From Hydrogenophaga sp. (lineage in GTDB: Bacteria > Pseudomonadota > Gammaproteobacteria > Burkholderiales > Burkholderiaceae_C), in contig NZ_JAUSCF010000007.1 of assembly GCF_030651625.1 (NCBI RefSeq), forward strand, positions 1 through 50,536: a stretch of DNA of 50,536 bases. Reading direction: 5' to 3'. Of this stretch, positions 33,813 to 44,636 are shown piece after piece. Each line of letters opens with the position of its first letter. Within the stretch, counting starts at the first letter, position 1. The translations under genes were made by a program, and so were the position numbers. Below the pieces are notes generated by a model. That model had not been told where the DNA came from, did not search any database, and saw nothing but the letters and a program-made list of their open reading frames with translations.

Positions 33813-35174
33813 TCAATCCACCCGCTTGAGCTTGTCGTGGATGCGCCGCGTGGTGCGCCAAACCGCCCACAGCACCAGAGGAATGAGCGCGCCCACCGCC
33901 ACTTCGGGTTGAATCGGCAGGCCCGCGGCCTTGCCGGCCTTGGCTGCGTACAGGAGCAGGCTGACCACGTAATATGAGATCGCAGCGATGGACAGGCCTT
34001 CCACCGTGCTCTGCAGGCGCAACTGCAGTTCCTGCCCGCGTGTGAGTTTTTCCAGCAGTTGCTGGTTCTGCGCTTCGGTGACGATGTCGACCCGGGTGCG
34101 CAGCAGGGCGCTGGCGCGTGACACCCTTTCAGACAGCGAAGCCAGGCGCTGCGCGGTGGCCGCCACCGTCGCCATGGCGGGGGACAGCCGGCGTTGCATG
34201 AATTCCCCGATGGTCTGTGTGCCGGGAATCGGCTTCTCACGCAGTTCGGCAATGCGCTGGCTCACCAGATCGTCGTAAGCGCGGGTGGCCGAGAAGCGGT
34301 ACACGTTTTCGGCGGTGGCGCGCTCCACGCGCGCGGCCAACGCCACCAGTTGGTCAAGCAGCTGTTGTTCGGACGTGGATTTGTTCTCCAACTGGGCCGT
34401 GATCAGCGACAACTGGGCTTCGGCATCGGCCAGCATGGGCGCCAGCGCCTTGACCACCGGCAGCCCACGCAGCGCCATCAGGCGGTAAGTCTCCACTTCA
34501 AACAGGCGCTGCGAAATGCGTCCGGCACGGGTTTCAGTGGTGCCGGGCGGGGTGATGACCAGAATGCGCTCGAAGCCCGAAGCGTTGAGCCGGAAATCGG
34601 TCAGCGCCCAGGAATGACCGCCACCCAGCTGCGAGGCAACCACGGTACGACCGCCGAACCACTGCTGGGCCTGCGCCATGAGAACGGCCTGTGCCTGCGG
34701 GGTCGGGTCGGGCAGATCGGCCTGCAGCATCACCATCTTGATGGCCGCCACCGTGCGGCCGGGGATGTCGCGCAGCCAGCCCGGCGGGGTGACCAGCGCA
34801 TCCAGCAACACCGGGTCGCTGGTGCCCAGCCCCACGCCTTCTGGCAGCGGCTGCACGATGGAGTAGCGTGTGAACTCGCTGTGCCGCTCCCACTTCAGCG
34901 TGTGGTCGCCGAACCGCAGACGCACGAAATTGCCCTTGAGGCGCTCCAGCGGCAGACCCTCCTGACCCGGCAGGCGACGCAGGTGCTCACACTCCCGTTC
35001 GCGGCTCACGCCCTCATTGAGCACCGCAACAAACACGATCAGTACCGGCAACCGGATACGGGCGGAAGGCCGGGCATGCACTTCGTTGTGCAGCTCTTCG
35101 CGCAAAGGATCGTCGGGTGGCAAGACGTCGGTGAACCGGGGTTCGGAGACAGAAAGATCGTCGGGTGGGTTCAT
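33813..35174 (-). CDS. DUF3422 membrane protein
   Basis: A 453-residue protein. The N-terminal soluble part begins LREELHNEVHARP, the family signature, and contains FVRLRFGDHTLKWERHSEFTRY. A coiled-coil-like region (about 300-390) precedes two transmembrane helices near the C-terminus (about 395-440, with LSIAAISYYVVSLLLY and VGALIPLVLWAVW). No function is established. I chose ATG 35174, which gives the family N-terminus; an upstream start would add 20 residues. Confidence 0.85.
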   Translation of the reverse strand: MNPPDDLSVSEPRFTDVLPPDDPLREELHNEVHARPSARIRLPVLIVFVAVLNEGVSRERECEHLRRLPGQEGLPLERLKGNFVRLRFGDHTLKWERHSEFTRYSIVQPLPEGVGLGTSDPVLLDALVTPPGWLRDIPGRTVAAIKMVMLQADLPDPTPQAQAVLMAQAQQWFGGRTVVASQLGGGHSWALTDFRLNASGFERILVITPPGTTETRAGRISQRLFEVETYRLMALRGLPVVKALAPMLADAEAQLSLITAQLENKSTSEQQLLDQLVALAARVERATAENVYRFSATRAYDDLVSQRIAELREKPIPGTQTIGEFMQRRLSPAMATVAATAQRLASLSERVSRASALLRTRVDIVTEAQNQQLLEKLTRGQELQLRLQSTVEGLSIAAISYYVVSLLLYAAKAGKAAGLPIQPEVAVGALIPLVLWAVWRTTRRIHDKLKRVD

Positions 35175-35323
35175 GGTCAGGACACCAGCAAACAACAACC
35201 CGCCGGGCGGGTCAGGAATTGGCCGCGAAGCCATGGGCCGAATGTATGCGAAGCGGGAGCGCCTGCAGCGCCAGGGTCATTGCCTGCTGCGCGCTCGACG
35301 CCACACAGGTTGATGGCCAGATG

Positions 35324-35354
35324 AAAAAAGCCCGGGGCGATGGCACCACGGGCT
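35324..35354 (-). terminator. Intrinsic terminator after ssb
   Basis: On the minus strand an agcccg / cgggct stem, extended by a few more pairs, is followed by a run of six T. It lies about 40 bp downstream of the ssb stop. Confidence 0.75.
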
Positions 35355-35393
35355 GTTGTCTGTTGCGTTGAGGCAGCCTGCCGGGACACCGGC

Positions 35394-35897
35394 TCAGAAC
35401 GGAATGTCGTCGTCCATGTCGTCGAAGCCGCTGGACTGCCGGGCCGGTGCAGGCGCCGGTGCCTGACGGGGCGCCGCCGGTGCAGCCTGGCGGGGAGCTG
35501 CGGCCGGGCGTGAATAACCACCACCGCCCCCCTCTTCGCCCCCGCCGCCGCCCATGCCTTCACGGCCGCCGAGCAACTGCAGTTCGGTGGCAATGATGTC
35601 GACGGTGTTCTTTTCCACGCCGGTGGCCTTGTCCACATAGGTACCGTACTTCAGGCGACCTTCCACATAGATGGGACGGCCCTTCTTCACGTATTCACCG
35701 GCAATTTCGGCAAGACGGTCGTAGAAGGTGATGCGGTGCCACTGGGTGTCTTCGATCATCTCACCGCTGTTCTTGTCCTTGCGGCGGCTGGAGGTGGCCA
35801 CGCTGACGTTGGCCACGGCCTGGCCCGAGGGCAGGTAACGGATTTCAGGATCGCGGCCGCAGTTGCCGACGAGGATGACTTTGTTGACGGATGCCAT
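35394..35897 (-). CDS. ssb: Single-stranded DNA-binding protein
   Basis: A 167-residue SSB. The OB fold spans residues 1-112 ([54 protein letters not shown]). A Gly-rich then Pro/Ala/Gln-rich linker follows, and the acidic tail ends DDDIPF, the hub that binds RecO, RecQ, ExoI and others. In this order of bacteria ssb is commonly near uvrA and an MFS gene; here a ClC gene and an MscS gene have joined them. Confidence 0.96.
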   Translation of the reverse strand: MASVNKVILVGNCGRDPEIRYLPSGQAVANVSVATSSRRKDKNSGEMIEDTQWHRITFYDRLAEIAGEYVKKGRPIYVEGRLKYGTYVDKATGVEKNTVDIIATELQLLGGREGMGGGGGEEGGGGGYSRPAAAPRQAAPAAPRQAPAPAPARQSSGFDDMDDDIPF

Positions 35898-36027
35898 GGT
35901 GATGTCCTAAGAGAGAAACCGGTGAGCGGCCGCCTGGGGCACCGCAAACGATCGGTCATTGTGCCGCAAGTCCAACGCTTGCCCGCGTCCGCCGGGCGGT
36001 CAAGCCTGTACAGGACCGCGAAGGCCC

Positions 36028-36033
36028 TACACT
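36028..36033 (+). promoter_or_regulatory. -10-like box TACACT directly upstream of the ClC gene
   Basis: TACACT ends 8 nt before the ATG and no ribosome binding site is present. The palindrome cctgtacagg lies at 36005-36014 or next to it, near the expected -35 position. Confidence 0.45.
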
Positions 36034-36041
36034 GACTGTCC

Positions 36042-37397
36042 ATGAAAGGCGAACCGGATTTCCTGCAGAACCTGCGCGACGAGATGGGCGGGGGTCGCCA
36101 ATGGCTGGACCGGGTCATCGTCATCACCTACGCCGTTTTTGCCGGTCTGGCCGTGGTGGGCTTCACCCTGCTGGCCGATGCCGCCATCGGTCTTTACCAC
36201 AGCCTGCGCAGCAGCGCCTGGTGGGCGCCCCTGATCTGGACGCCCGCGGTCACCGCCCTGGTGGTCTGGCTGGTGCGCCGCTGGGCACCCGGGGCTGCCG
36301 GCTCGGGCGTTCCCCAATTGCTCACGGCGCTGGCGCCTGAGACGCCCATCAGCGAACGATCGCGTTTCATTTCGCTCAAGCTGAGCGCGGCCAAGGTGCT
36401 CGCGGTCTCTGGTGGTTTGCTGGCGGGCCTGTCGATCGGCCGTCAAGGCCCGTCGGTGCAGGTGGCGGCCGGGGTCATGCTGCACGCGCGGCGCTGGCTG
36501 TCGCCACGGTCGGGCATCAGCGACCGCGAATTGCTGGTGGCCGGTGGCGCGGCCGGCATCGCGGCCGCCTTCAACACACCGCTGGGCGGCATCGTGTTCG
36601 CCATTGAAGAACTCTCGCGCCGGCTGCAGGAGCGCAGCAGCGGCCTGATGCTGGCCGCCATCGTGGTCGCTGGTCTGGTCGCCGTGTCGGCATTTGGCAA
36701 CCTGTCGTACTTCGGGCGCGTGCGGGCCGAGGGCGTGTCGTGGTGGAACCTGCTGGCACCCGGCGCGGTGGTCGCCCTCGGCTGCGGCCTGCTGGGCGGC
36801 CTGCTCTCGCGCCTCATGCTGGCCTCGTTCACCGGATTGCCCGACCGCTTTTGCGCCTACCGCCGCAAGCGCCCGGTCACGTTCGCGGCGATCTGCGGCT
36901 TCGCGGTGGCGGTGATCGCCGTGGTCAGTGGCGGGGCGGCCGTGGGCGTGGGCCATGAACACACGCGCGACCTGCTGGAACTGGCCACTGCCGGCAGCGC
37001 CGCGCAGGCACAGCAGCCGCTGCTGTTCACCGCACTGAAGTTCATCGCATCGTGGCTGTCGGCCTGGGCGGGCGTGCCTGGTGGCATCTTCGGCCCCAGC
37101 CTGTCGCTGGGCGCCGGGCTGGGGGCCGACGTGGCCTGGCTGCTCAATTCCCCCCACGGCCCCGCCCTGATCGCCCTGGGCATGTGCGGTTTTCTGGCGG
37201 CAGTGACGCAGACCCCCATCACCGCCATGATCATCGTGATGGAAATGACCGATGGCCACAGCATGGTGCTCAGCCTGATGGCGTGCGCGCTGGTGGCCAG
37301 CCTGGTCTCGCGCATGATCAGCCGGCCGTTGTACAGCACGATGTCGGTGCTGATGATGCGTTCCCTGGCCCCGAAGCCAACAAGCCCTCAGGCCTGA
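36042..37397 (+). CDS. ClC-family chloride channel/transporter with Gln at the gating position
   Basis: A 451-residue membrane protein of the ClC family. The anion-pathway motifs are present: GSGVP (87-91), GRQGPSVQ (133-140) and GVPGGIFGPSLSLGAGLG. In coupled Cl-/H+ exchangers the second motif is GREGP, and its Glu is the gate and proton acceptor; here it is Gln135 (codon caa). No CBS domains are attached. The protein may therefore be a passive anion channel; related families such as Fluc-like ClC-F differ elsewhere. The gene lies in opposite orientation between ssb and the MFS gene. Confidence 0.9.
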   Translation: MKGEPDFLQNLRDEMGGGRQWLDRVIVITYAVFAGLAVVGFTLLADAAIGLYHSLRSSAWWAPLIWTPAVTALVVWLVRRWAPGAAGSGVPQLLTALAPETPISERSRFISLKLSAAKVLAVSGGLLAGLSIGRQGPSVQVAAGVMLHARRWLSPRSGISDRELLVAGGAAGIAAAFNTPLGGIVFAIEELSRRLQERSSGLMLAAIVVAGLVAVSAFGNLSYFGRVRAEGVSWWNLLAPGAVVALGCGLLGGLLSRLMLASFTGLPDRFCAYRRKRPVTFAAICGFAVAVIAVVSGGAAVGVGHEHTRDLLELATAGSAAQAQQPLLFTALKFIASWLSAWAGVPGGIFGPSLSLGAGLGADVAWLLNSPHGPALIALGMCGFLAAVTQTPITAMIIVMEMTDGHSMVLSLMACALVASLVSRMISRPLYSTMSVLMMRSLAPKPTSPQA

Positions 37398-37439
37398 GGC
37401 AGCCTGATTTGTCCCCTGGGTGCGGCATCCGGAGTGAAA

Positions 37440-37537
37440 TGCCCGGGTCCAGAAAACACCGCGGAATTGGCCATGCCAGGCCGCTGGTGTTGCCCCATTG
37501 AGGGGGTGACTCGCCGACAGCGCAGCGCAGGGGTGGG
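37440..37537 (-). repeat. Three-hairpin intergenic repeat, copy 6
   Basis: This copy lies directly after the stop of the MFS gene, in that gene's orientation. The cccctcaatgggg hairpin and the tail with gtgttttctgga are recognisable; the head has diverged. Confidence 0.72.
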
Positions 37538-38692
37538 CTATTTCTTCATCGGCCAGGCCAGCACCAGCCAGACGAGCATCAGCACCGCGCTGGCCGTGAA
37601 GATGCCGGCGCTGCCCGCCAGTTTCACCACCACTCCGCCCAGCACCCCGCCGGCGAAGATGCCCAGCGACATCAGGGTGTTGTAAACCCCCAGCGCCGCG
37701 CCGCGCTGGTGTGGCTTGGCCAGCCGGGAGGCCAGGCTGGGCTGGCTGGCTTCCTGGGTGTTGAAGCCGACGAAGTACAGCGTGAGCAAGGCCGCCACTG
37801 CCCAGAGCGACGGCGCCTGCAGGCTCAGCAGAAAGCCCAGCTGCACCATCACGATGATGGCGATCGAACCCAGGTACACCGCGCGGAAGTACCCTTTGCG
37901 CTCCAGCCGGAACAGCAGGCCGCCCATGACCAGCAGCGAACCCAGCACGGCCGGCAGGTACACCTTCCAATGCTCGGCGGTGGACACACCGGCCTCGATC
38001 AGCAGCGCTGGCACAGAAAGCCACATGGCGATCTGGACCGCATGCAGCACGAACACGCCCAGGTCCACCCGAAGCAGTTCGGCATCGGCCAGCACCTCGC
38101 GCAGACCACCGCGCGACTGCAGCACATGCTGCACCGGCTCGGGCGGCACCACCCAGGCCACCACGCCCATGCCGATGGCGGCCATGGCAGCGGTCATGAA
38201 AAACAGGCCCGACAAGCCGATGTGCGGCACCAGCACAGGCGCCAGCACCAGCGAAAGCGCGAACATCAGCGCGATGCTGATACCCACCAGCGCCATCGAC
38301 TTGGTGCGCACCTCGTCGCGGGTGAGGTCGGCCAGCAAGGCGGTCACAGCCGCCGAGATGGCGCCTGCGCCCTGCAAGGCCCGCCCGGCCACCAGCCAGG
38401 GCAGGCTGGGCGCCCAGGCCGCCAGCAGGCTGCCCAGCACAAACAGCAGCAGACCAAAAAGAATCACCGGCTTGCGCCCCAGCCGGTCCGACGCGATGCC
38501 CATGGGCACCTGCAGCATGGCCTGCGTGAGTCCATAAATGCCCATGGCCAGACCCACCAGCATCGGGTTGTCGCCTCCAGGATAGTGGCGGGCTTCCAGC
38601 GCGAACACAGGAAGCACCAGAAACAGCCCGAGCATGCGCAGGGCGTAGATGGAAGCCAGCGAACCGCTGGCGCGGCGCTCGGTCGGCGTCAT
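37538..38692 (-). CDS. MFS transporter
   Basis: A 384-residue major facilitator with about 12 membrane segments. The MFS signature between helices 2 and 3 is [18 protein letters not shown]. It opens with [25 protein letters not shown], which is typical of the YajR-like transporter that lies next to ssb and uvrA in Burkholderiales; no C-terminal YAM domain is present. The substrate is unknown. I chose ATG 38692; longer versions would extend into non-family sequence. Confidence 0.88.
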   Translation of the reverse strand: MTPTERRASGSLASIYALRMLGLFLVLPVFALEARHYPGGDNPMLVGLAMGIYGLTQAMLQVPMGIASDRLGRKPVILFGLLLFVLGSLLAAWAPSLPWLVAGRALQGAGAISAAVTALLADLTRDEVRTKSMALVGISIALMFALSLVLAPVLVPHIGLSGLFFMTAAMAAIGMGVVAWVVPPEPVQHVLQSRGGLREVLADAELLRVDLGVFVLHAVQIAMWLSVPALLIEAGVSTAEHWKVYLPAVLGSLLVMGGLLFRLERKGYFRAVYLGSIAIIVMVQLGFLLSLQAPSLWAVAALLTLYFVGFNTQEASQPSLASRLAKPHQRGAALGVYNTLMSLGIFAGGVLGGVVVKLAGSAGIFTASAVLMLVWLVLAWPMKK

Positions 38693-38984
38693 GGGGACAC
38701 CGCCGAGGGTCTGTTTGCCGGATGCGGCGGTGGTGGAAATCGACACGAACGGGGCGGGCAGGAAGGGAGAAAGCGGAAAAATCCAGGCGAGAACGGCCAT
38801 TCGGCGCGCGGTCGTGATCGAGGCTGCACCGGGGTCGAACCTGCCGTGCGACCGACAGGTCGGAGCCCTCGCTCGAGAGGTATTGTGCGTCAAAGACCTT
38901 GCTCGCCAACCTGCGCGGGTTCCCCGGCAGCGGCAGCGACCCCAAGCGCGTGCCCAGCTGTCAGACCGCAGCAGCTGGCGGAAA

Positions 38985-40256
38985 TCAGTCCCGGGCAGCC
39001 AATGCCAACCCGGAACGCACCCCATCGGCAATGTCGTGTCCGGTCGGCTCCTGGAACAGGCGCAGACCAAATTCCGGCAGGATCGCCAGCAGGTGGTCAA
39101 AGATGTCGCTCTGCACGCCTTCGTGCACGACCCAGGCGGTGCTGGCCGTGAAGCAGTAGATCTGCATGGGTACCCCTTGCGGCGAGGGCTCCATGGCCCG
39201 CACCATGAGCGTCATGTCCTGGTGAATGCCCGGGTGCTGGCGCAGGTAGGCGTCGATGTAGGCACGCAAGGTGCCCAGGTTGGTGAGGCGGCGCTGGTTG
39301 GCGGGGTCCTTGGCCAGGTCGCCCAGTTTGCGCCCCAGCTCCGCGTTGGTACCCTGCACCTCCTGCAGCTTGCGCTCCAGGTAGGGCCGGAGGATGGCAA
39401 TGTGCCTGAGCCGGTCGATGTCCTTGGGCTCCAGAAAATGCACCGAGGCAGCGTCGAGGCGAATGGTGCGCATGATGCGGCGCCCGCCCGCTTCCGACAT
39501 GCCACGCCAGTTGCGGAAACTCTCCGACATCAGGCGCCAGGTGGGAATGGTGGTGATGGTCTTGTCCCAGTTCTGCACCTTCACGGTGTGCAGGGCGATG
39601 TCGATCACGTCGCCGTCGGCCCCCAGTTGTGGCATCTCGATCCAGTCGCCCACGCGCAGCATGTCGTTCGACGCCAGCTGCAGCCCCGCCGTGAACGACA
39701 GCAAGGTGTCCTTGAACACCAGCAACAACACGGCCGACATGGCGCCCAGACCAGAGAGCAGGATCAGCGGCGAGCGGTCGATCAGCGCGGCGATGATGAC
39801 CAGGCTGCCGATGAGCATCAGCACCAGCTTGCCGAGCTGGATGTGGCTTTTGATCGAGCGCGCGGGGGCAGTGACGGCTTCACCTGCGCGTTCGTGGTCT
39901 TCCTGCACGGCATCGAGCAGCGCCATCAGGATGCGCACCACGTGCAGCACCGTCACGGCCACCGCCACATTTCGGATGATGCTCACCGCCGCACCGGGCA
40001 AGTGGGGAACAAGCCCCACCGTGGTCTGTATCACCAGCGAGGGGACGATCTGCGACAGACGTCGCAGCACGGTACGGTGCAGCATCACCCGGGCCCATCG
40101 CCCCTGCAGGCCTTGAGCCCAACGCCCGAAGCCCTGCTGCAGCAACAGGTGCACCAATGCTCGCGCCACATAGGCCAGCGCGCACATGGCCACCACGCCC
40201 GCCAGGGCCTGAACACCGGGATCCTGTTCGAACAACCAGGGAATGTCGAAATTCAT
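38985..40256 (-). CDS. MscS-family mechanosensitive channel (YbdG-like)
   Basis: A 423-residue inner-membrane protein. About five membrane segments precede the MscS core: [27 protein letters not shown] is the pore-lining TM3, followed by the beta domain [34 protein letters not shown]. The larger N-terminal part and the loop inserted before the C-terminal domain fit the YbdG subgroup. It would relieve turgor at hypo-osmotic shock. It faces uvrA across a 267-bp gap. Confidence 0.9.
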   Translation of the reverse strand: MNFDIPWLFEQDPGVQALAGVVAMCALAYVARALVHLLLQQGFGRWAQGLQGRWARVMLHRTVLRRLSQIVPSLVIQTTVGLVPHLPGAAVSIIRNVAVAVTVLHVVRILMALLDAVQEDHERAGEAVTAPARSIKSHIQLGKLVLMLIGSLVIIAALIDRSPLILLSGLGAMSAVLLLVFKDTLLSFTAGLQLASNDMLRVGDWIEMPQLGADGDVIDIALHTVKVQNWDKTITTIPTWRLMSESFRNWRGMSEAGGRRIMRTIRLDAASVHFLEPKDIDRLRHIAILRPYLERKLQEVQGTNAELGRKLGDLAKDPANQRRLTNLGTLRAYIDAYLRQHPGIHQDMTLMVRAMEPSPQGVPMQIYCFTASTAWVVHEGVQSDIFDHLLAILPEFGLRLFQEPTGHDIADGVRSGLALAARD

Positions 40257-40523
40257 GTCGAATCAACAAAGAAGGAATGTGCGTCGTGCCTGCCGATCCC
40301 CCGGGTCTGTGTGGCTCGGCAACAAACACGCCGGGGTACAAAGCCGCCTTCCAACCGGGAGATCACCCGCACGGGCCGGGCCGCGCGTGGCCGTCGGCCA
40401 TCAGCGGCTCATGGGTTGAACGGACAGTGCGCTCTGATCATAGGCGCTGAGGGCGAACTGAGCCGGCTCGCAGGGACACGCGCGGGAGCGCGCCAGGACT
40501 TGGTCCGGTGCCGGGGAGAACCC
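40257..40523. promoter_or_regulatory. mscS/uvrA divergent intergenic region
   Basis: This gap must hold promoters for both genes. I found no convincing LexA box (CTGT-N8-ACAG) by eye, although uvrA is often SOS-controlled. GGAG at 40514-40517 may serve the chosen uvrA start. Confidence 0.4.
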
Positions 40524-43500
40524 ATGAACCCGCAAGGTTCCACAAAAACCGCCCCGGATTTATCATGTCGGGTTGCCTTCCGGTCTACCTATGCCTGGCC
40601 CGCCTTGAACCATCCGCTCCCGCCTCTCCCCCCATCCGCCCTCCATCCGCTGTCGGCCCCGCAACGACCGGCGGTGCTGTCGGTGCGCGGTGCGCGCACG
40701 CACAACCTCAAGAACATCGACCTTGACATCCCCAAGCACGCGCTGGTGGTGATCACCGGGCTGTCGGGCTCAGGCAAGAGCAGTCTGGCGTTTGACACGC
40801 TCTACGCCGAAGGCCAGCGCCGCTATGTGGAGAGCCTGTCGGCGTATGCGCGCCAGTTCCTGCAGCTCATGGACAAGCCCGATGTGGACCTGATCGAAGG
40901 ACTGTCACCCGCCATTGCCATCGAGCAGAAAGCCACCAGCCACAACCCGCGCTCCACCGTGGGCACGGTCACCGAAATCCACGACTACCTGCGCCTGCTC
41001 TACGCTCGCGCAGGTACACCCCATTGCCCCGACCACGACCTGCCTCTGGCGTCACAAAGTGTGGCGCAGATGGTGGACGCGGTGCTGGCTCTGCAGGAAG
41101 GCACACGGCTGATGATCGTGGCGCCGGTGGCGCGCGAAAAAAAGGGAGAGTTTGTCGACCTGTTCGCCGACATGCAGGCCCAGGGCTATGTGCGCTTCCG
41201 CGTCAATGGCGAGGTGCTGGAATTCGATGCATTGCCCGCGCTGAAGAAGACCGAGAAGCACAACATCGACGTGGTGATCGATCGCGTCAAGGTGCGCGCG
41301 GAGGCGGAGGAAGACACCGTGAATCCGTTGCGTCAACGTCTCGCCGAGAGTTTCGAGGCCGCTTTGCGCCTGGCCGATGGCAAGGCGTTGGCGGTGGACA
41401 TGGACACGAACGTCGAACATGGCTTCTCGGCCAAATTCGCCTGCCCGGTGTGCAGCTACACCGTGGGCGAACTGGAGCCGCGCCTGTTTTCGTTCAACTC
41501 GCCCATGGGCGCCTGCCCCACCTGCGACGGCCTGGGGCACACGGATTTTTTCGACCCGGCGCGTGTGGTGGCCTTTCCCACACTGAGCCTGGCCAGCGGC
41601 GCGATCAAGGGCTGGGACCGCCGCAACGGCTACTACTTCGCCTTGATCGAAAGCCTGGCTGCGCACTACAACTTCGATACCGAATCCCCCTGGGACAGCC
41701 TGGGTGAGGCGGTGCAGCAGGCCGTGCTTTTTGGCTCCGGGGAAGAAGAAGTCAAGTTCAGCTACGCGCTGGAGTCGGGCGCCAAGGCCGGCAGGCGCAT
41801 CACCAAAAAGCACCCCTTCGAAGGCATCATCCACAACTTCGAGCGTCGCTACCGCGAAACCGACAGTGCGGCTGTGCGCGAGGAGCTGTCGCGCTACCGC
41901 GCCGTGCAGCCCTGCCCCGACTGCGGCGGCTCGCGCCTGCGCAGGGAAGCGCGCCATGTGTTCGTGGGTGAGGGCGAACACAAGCAGCCCATCTACAAGA
42001 TCAGCCATGTCACGCTGGGCGAATCGCTCGCCTATTTTCAGCGGCTCGAACTGCAAGGCGCCAAAGGCGACATCGCCGCGCGCGTGATCAACGAGATCCG
42101 CCAGCGCCTGAAATTCCTGAACGACGTGGGACTGAACTACCTCAGCCTGGACCGCAGCGCCGACACCCTCAGCGGCGGCGAGGCTCAGCGCATCCGCCTG
42201 GCGAGCCAGATCGGCAGTGGCCTGACCGGTGTGATGTATGTGCTGGATGAACCCAGCATCGGCCTGCACCAGCGCGACAACGATCGGCTGATCGCCACGC
42301 TGCAGCACCTGCGCGACCTCGGCAACACGGTGCTGGTGGTCGAGCACGACGAGGACATGATCCGCACCGCCGACCATGTGATCGACATGGGCCCTGGCGC
42401 GGGCGTGCACGGTGGGCGCGTGATGGCGCAGGGCAGTTGCGAACAGGTGATGTCCACCCCGGATTCGCTCACGGGCCAGTACCTCAGTGGCACGCGCTCC
42501 ATTGCCGTGCCCACGCACCGCACCCCCTGGCTGCCGGTGAACAAGGCTGCCGCCGAGGCCAGGGCAGCACCGATCAAATCGCGCTTCCCCCAGAGCCCGG
42601 CGGCCGAGCGGCGCAGCGCCCGCGAAGCGGCCCACGTGGCCACCCTGGGTGATTTGCAGGAAATTCGCGTCGTCAACGCCAGCGGTCACAACCTCCAGGG
42701 CGTGAGCGTGGCCTTCCCGGTGGGCCTGCTCACCTGCGTGACCGGCGTGTCCGGTTCCGGCAAGTCCACCCTGGTGAACGACACACTGTACGCCGCGGTT
42801 TCACGCACGCTGTACCGCTCGCACGAAGAGCCGGCAGAACACGATGCCATAGAAGGTATCGAACATTTCGACAAGGTCATCAACGTCGACCAGTCGCCCA
42901 TCGGCCGCACGCCGCGCAGCAACCCGGCCACCTACACCGGCCTGTTCACCGGCATCCGCGAACTCATGGCCGAAATGCCCACGGCGCGGGAACGCGGCTA
43001 CGGACCGGGCCGCTTCAGCTTCAACGTGGCCGGCGGACGCTGTGAGGCCTGCCAGGGCGACGGCGTGGTCAAGGTGGAAATGCATTTCCTTCCTGATGTG
43101 TACGTCCCCTGCGAGGTCTGCAATGGCCAACGCTACAACCGCGAAACGCTGGATGTGCAATACAAGGGGAAAAACATCGCGCAGATTCTGGACATGACGG
43201 TCGAGCAGGCCCACGCCTACTTTGGCGCCGTGCCCACCCTTCACCGCAAGCTGCAGACGCTGCTGGACGTGGGACTGAGCTACATCCAGCTCGGCCAGAG
43301 CGCCACCACGCTCTCCGGCGGCGAAGCCCAGCGCGTCAAGCTGGCGCTGGAACTGAGCAAACGCGACACCGGCCGCACCCTCTACATCCTGGACGAACCC
43401 ACCACCGGCTTGCACTTCGCCGACATCGAGTTGCTGCTCAAGGTGCTTCACCAACTGCGCGACGCCGGCAACACCATCGTGGTGATCGAACACAACCTGG

Positions 43501-43652
43501 ACGTCATCAAGACCGCTGACTGGGTGATCGACATGGGCCCGGAAGGTGGTGCGGGGGGTGGGATGGTGGTGGCCACCGGCACCCCCGAAGACGTGGCAGC
43601 CGAGCCCGCCAGCCACACGGGCCGCTACCTGCAGCGCCTACTGAAACGCTGA
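40524..43652 (+). CDS. uvrA: Excinuclease ABC subunit A
   Basis: Damage-recognition ATPase of nucleotide excision repair; it acts as a dimer with UvrB. Two ABC modules are visible: Walker [10 protein letters not shown] and GVSGSGKST, and signatures [14 protein letters not shown] and [14 protein letters not shown]. The zinc fingers are CPVC...CPTC and CEAC...CEVC. The protein has 1042 residues against 940 in E. coli; extra sequence is an N-terminal extension of about 50 residues and an Ala/Arg-rich insertion between the modules (about residues 660-710). ATG 40524 has a GGAG upstream; a shorter protein starting nearer [11 protein letters not shown] cannot be excluded. Confidence 0.95.
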   Translation: MNPQGSTKTAPDLSCRVAFRSTYAWPALNHPLPPLPPSALHPLSAPQRPAVLSVRGARTHNLKNIDLDIPKHALVVITGLSGSGKSSLAFDTLYAEGQRRYVESLSAYARQFLQLMDKPDVDLIEGLSPAIAIEQKATSHNPRSTVGTVTEIHDYLRLLYARAGTPHCPDHDLPLASQSVAQMVDAVLALQEGTRLMIVAPVAREKKGEFVDLFADMQAQGYVRFRVNGEVLEFDALPALKKTEKHNIDVVIDRVKVRAEAEEDTVNPLRQRLAESFEAALRLADGKALAVDMDTNVEHGFSAKFACPVCSYTVGELEPRLFSFNSPMGACPTCDGLGHTDFFDPARVVAFPTLSLASGAIKGWDRRNGYYFALIESLAAHYNFDTESPWDSLGEAVQQAVLFGSGEEEVKFSYALESGAKAGRRITKKHPFEGIIHNFERRYRETDSAAVREELSRYRAVQPCPDCGGSRLRREARHVFVGEGEHKQPIYKISHVTLGESLAYFQRLELQGAKGDIAARVINEIRQRLKFLNDVGLNYLSLDRSADTLSGGEAQRIRLASQIGSGLTGVMYVLDEPSIGLHQRDNDRLIATLQHLRDLGNTVLVVEHDEDMIRTADHVIDMGPGAGVHGGRVMAQGSCEQVMSTPDSLTGQYLSGTRSIAVPTHRTPWLPVNKAAAEARAAPIKSRFPQSPAAERRSAREAAHVATLGDLQEIRVVNASGHNLQGVSVAFPVGLLTCVTGVSGSGKSTLVNDTLYAAVSRTLYRSHEEPAEHDAIEGIEHFDKVINVDQSPIGRTPRSNPATYTGLFTGIRELMAEMPTARERGYGPGRFSFNVAGGRCEACQGDGVVKVEMHFLPDVYVPCEVCNGQRYNRETLDVQYKGKNIAQILDMTVEQAHAYFGAVPTLHRKLQTLLDVGLSYIQLGQSATTLSGGEAQRVKLALELSKRDTGRTLYILDEPTTGLHFADIELLLKVLHQLRDAGNTIVVIEHNLDVIKTADWVIDMGPEGGAGGGMVVATGTPEDVAAEPASHTGRYLQRLLKR

Positions 43653-43734
43653 GGAAAAGGCCCAAAAGTCCACGAAGGGCATTCGGCAGTCGGCTTTTCG
43701 GGCGTCACAGCAAACTGGCTCGGCGCGCCCGTGC

Positions 43735-44298
43735 TCAGAGGCGGCTCAGATCTTCGATCGCATCGATCACCATGCTGGTGCCGACCGCGATAAGCAGGAT
43801 GTCGGCCGCCACTCGCACGTACTTGTGTCCCGCCGGTGGCGTGCCCAGGCGGATCACAACTTCATTGGGTACCGGGTAAAAAACCACATCCGAGGGCAGG
43901 CTTTCGCCCTTGCGCCATTTCTTGGCCTGGCCAGGGGGCATGCACCCGTTGTTCTTCTTGGCCAGACCGGGCGGGCAGTTGCCAGCGCGAAAGCGCGGCT
44001 CGTAGTACTCGCGCGCGGCCACGCGCTGGCGATCGTGAAAATAGCCGCCGATGGTGATCTGTGCGGCGACCTTGCTCGAGGAACGATCGCCCGTGCCTTG
44101 CGGGCTGTTGCGGGACGGGCCGCTGCGGTCCACCTTGCCGCCCTGGCCTCCTTTGCTGCCTTGGTCCGATTTTTCCAGTTTGTCGGGCTTGCCGCCACCC
44201 GCATGGGCCGGCTTTTCGGCCATGGCAGGCGCCAGACACAGGCCCAGGGTCAGGCTCAGCGCGGCTGCGCGGGCGCTCAGTTTCAAGAGGTGTTTCAC
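43735..44298 (-). CDS. RcnB-like periplasmic protein
   Basis: A 187-residue exported protein. The signal peptide is about residues 1-27 (cleavage after AMA). A Gly/Lys/Ser-rich low-complexity region (to about 85) precedes a C-terminal domain with CPPGLAKKNNGCMPPGQAKKW and YVRVAADILLIAVGTSMVIDAI, which resembles RcnB/anti-sigma-like COG5455 proteins. E. coli RcnB modulates nickel/cobalt efflux, but no efflux gene is nearby, so the function is open. I chose the GTG at 44298 because AAGGA precedes it and the signal peptide then starts correctly. Confidence 0.72.
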   Translation of the reverse strand: MKHLLKLSARAAALSLTLGLCLAPAMAEKPAHAGGGKPDKLEKSDQGSKGGQGGKVDRSGPSRNSPQGTGDRSSSKVAAQITIGGYFHDRQRVAAREYYEPRFRAGNCPPGLAKKNNGCMPPGQAKKWRKGESLPSDVVFYPVPNEVVIRLGTPPAGHKYVRVAADILLIAVGTSMVIDAIEDLSRL

Positions 44299-44636
44299 TG
44301 GATGATCCTTGGGTCGTTGTAGAAAATACGGGTCTCCGCGGGCCATTGTGCGCCCCCACTGCGGCACCAATGTCCGCGCCTTTGTGACGGTCGGCGCAAT
44401 CCGGCGTATGAACGGTTTTCCGCGAGAAGAACTGCGGCCAGACCTGGCGCAAAGCGCTGCGGGCGAGGGGTCTCGGGCGACGCTGATCAAGTCCCCGTGG
44501 ATGCGCGAGCCCGGTTTCGGGATGGAAAGCAAGGCGCCAACCACAGCGATACCGGGCGGAGTCGCGAGGATTTGCAACGCCGCAGGCAGCCCGCAACTGG
44601 CATGCGCACGCCGCCAAGGACTTGTTCTGCGTTGTC
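44299..44636. other. Intergenic region (338 bp) with a dispersed 19-bp repeat
   Basis: No gene was recognised between the RcnB-like and MipA-like genes. The region contains tcgcgaggatttgcaacgc at 44562-44580, which is identical to 8-26 at the window's left edge. Confidence 0.5.
44562..44580. repeat. Dispersed 19-bp repeat, right copy
   Basis: An exact match of the sequence at 8-26. It may be the conserved core of a longer dispersed element, because the flanks also look non-coding. Confidence 0.7.

Noticed and set aside
37386..37399. Palindrome cctcaggcctgagg across the ClC stop codon as a terminator
   Set aside because: It needs a loop that removes much of the stem and has no T tract, so it is not called as a terminator.
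38649..40523. A very long frame that would make UvrA about 1667 residues and overlap mscS antisense
   Set aside because: High GC leaves antisense frames open. Similarity to UvrA begins only after about 40680 and the opposite strand encodes a clear MscS channel.
40257..40523. LexA (SOS) box upstream of uvrA
   Set aside because: No CTGT-N8-ACAG-like match was seen by eye. The palindrome cctgtacagg near 36005 lacks the 8-nt spacer and is not next to uvrA.
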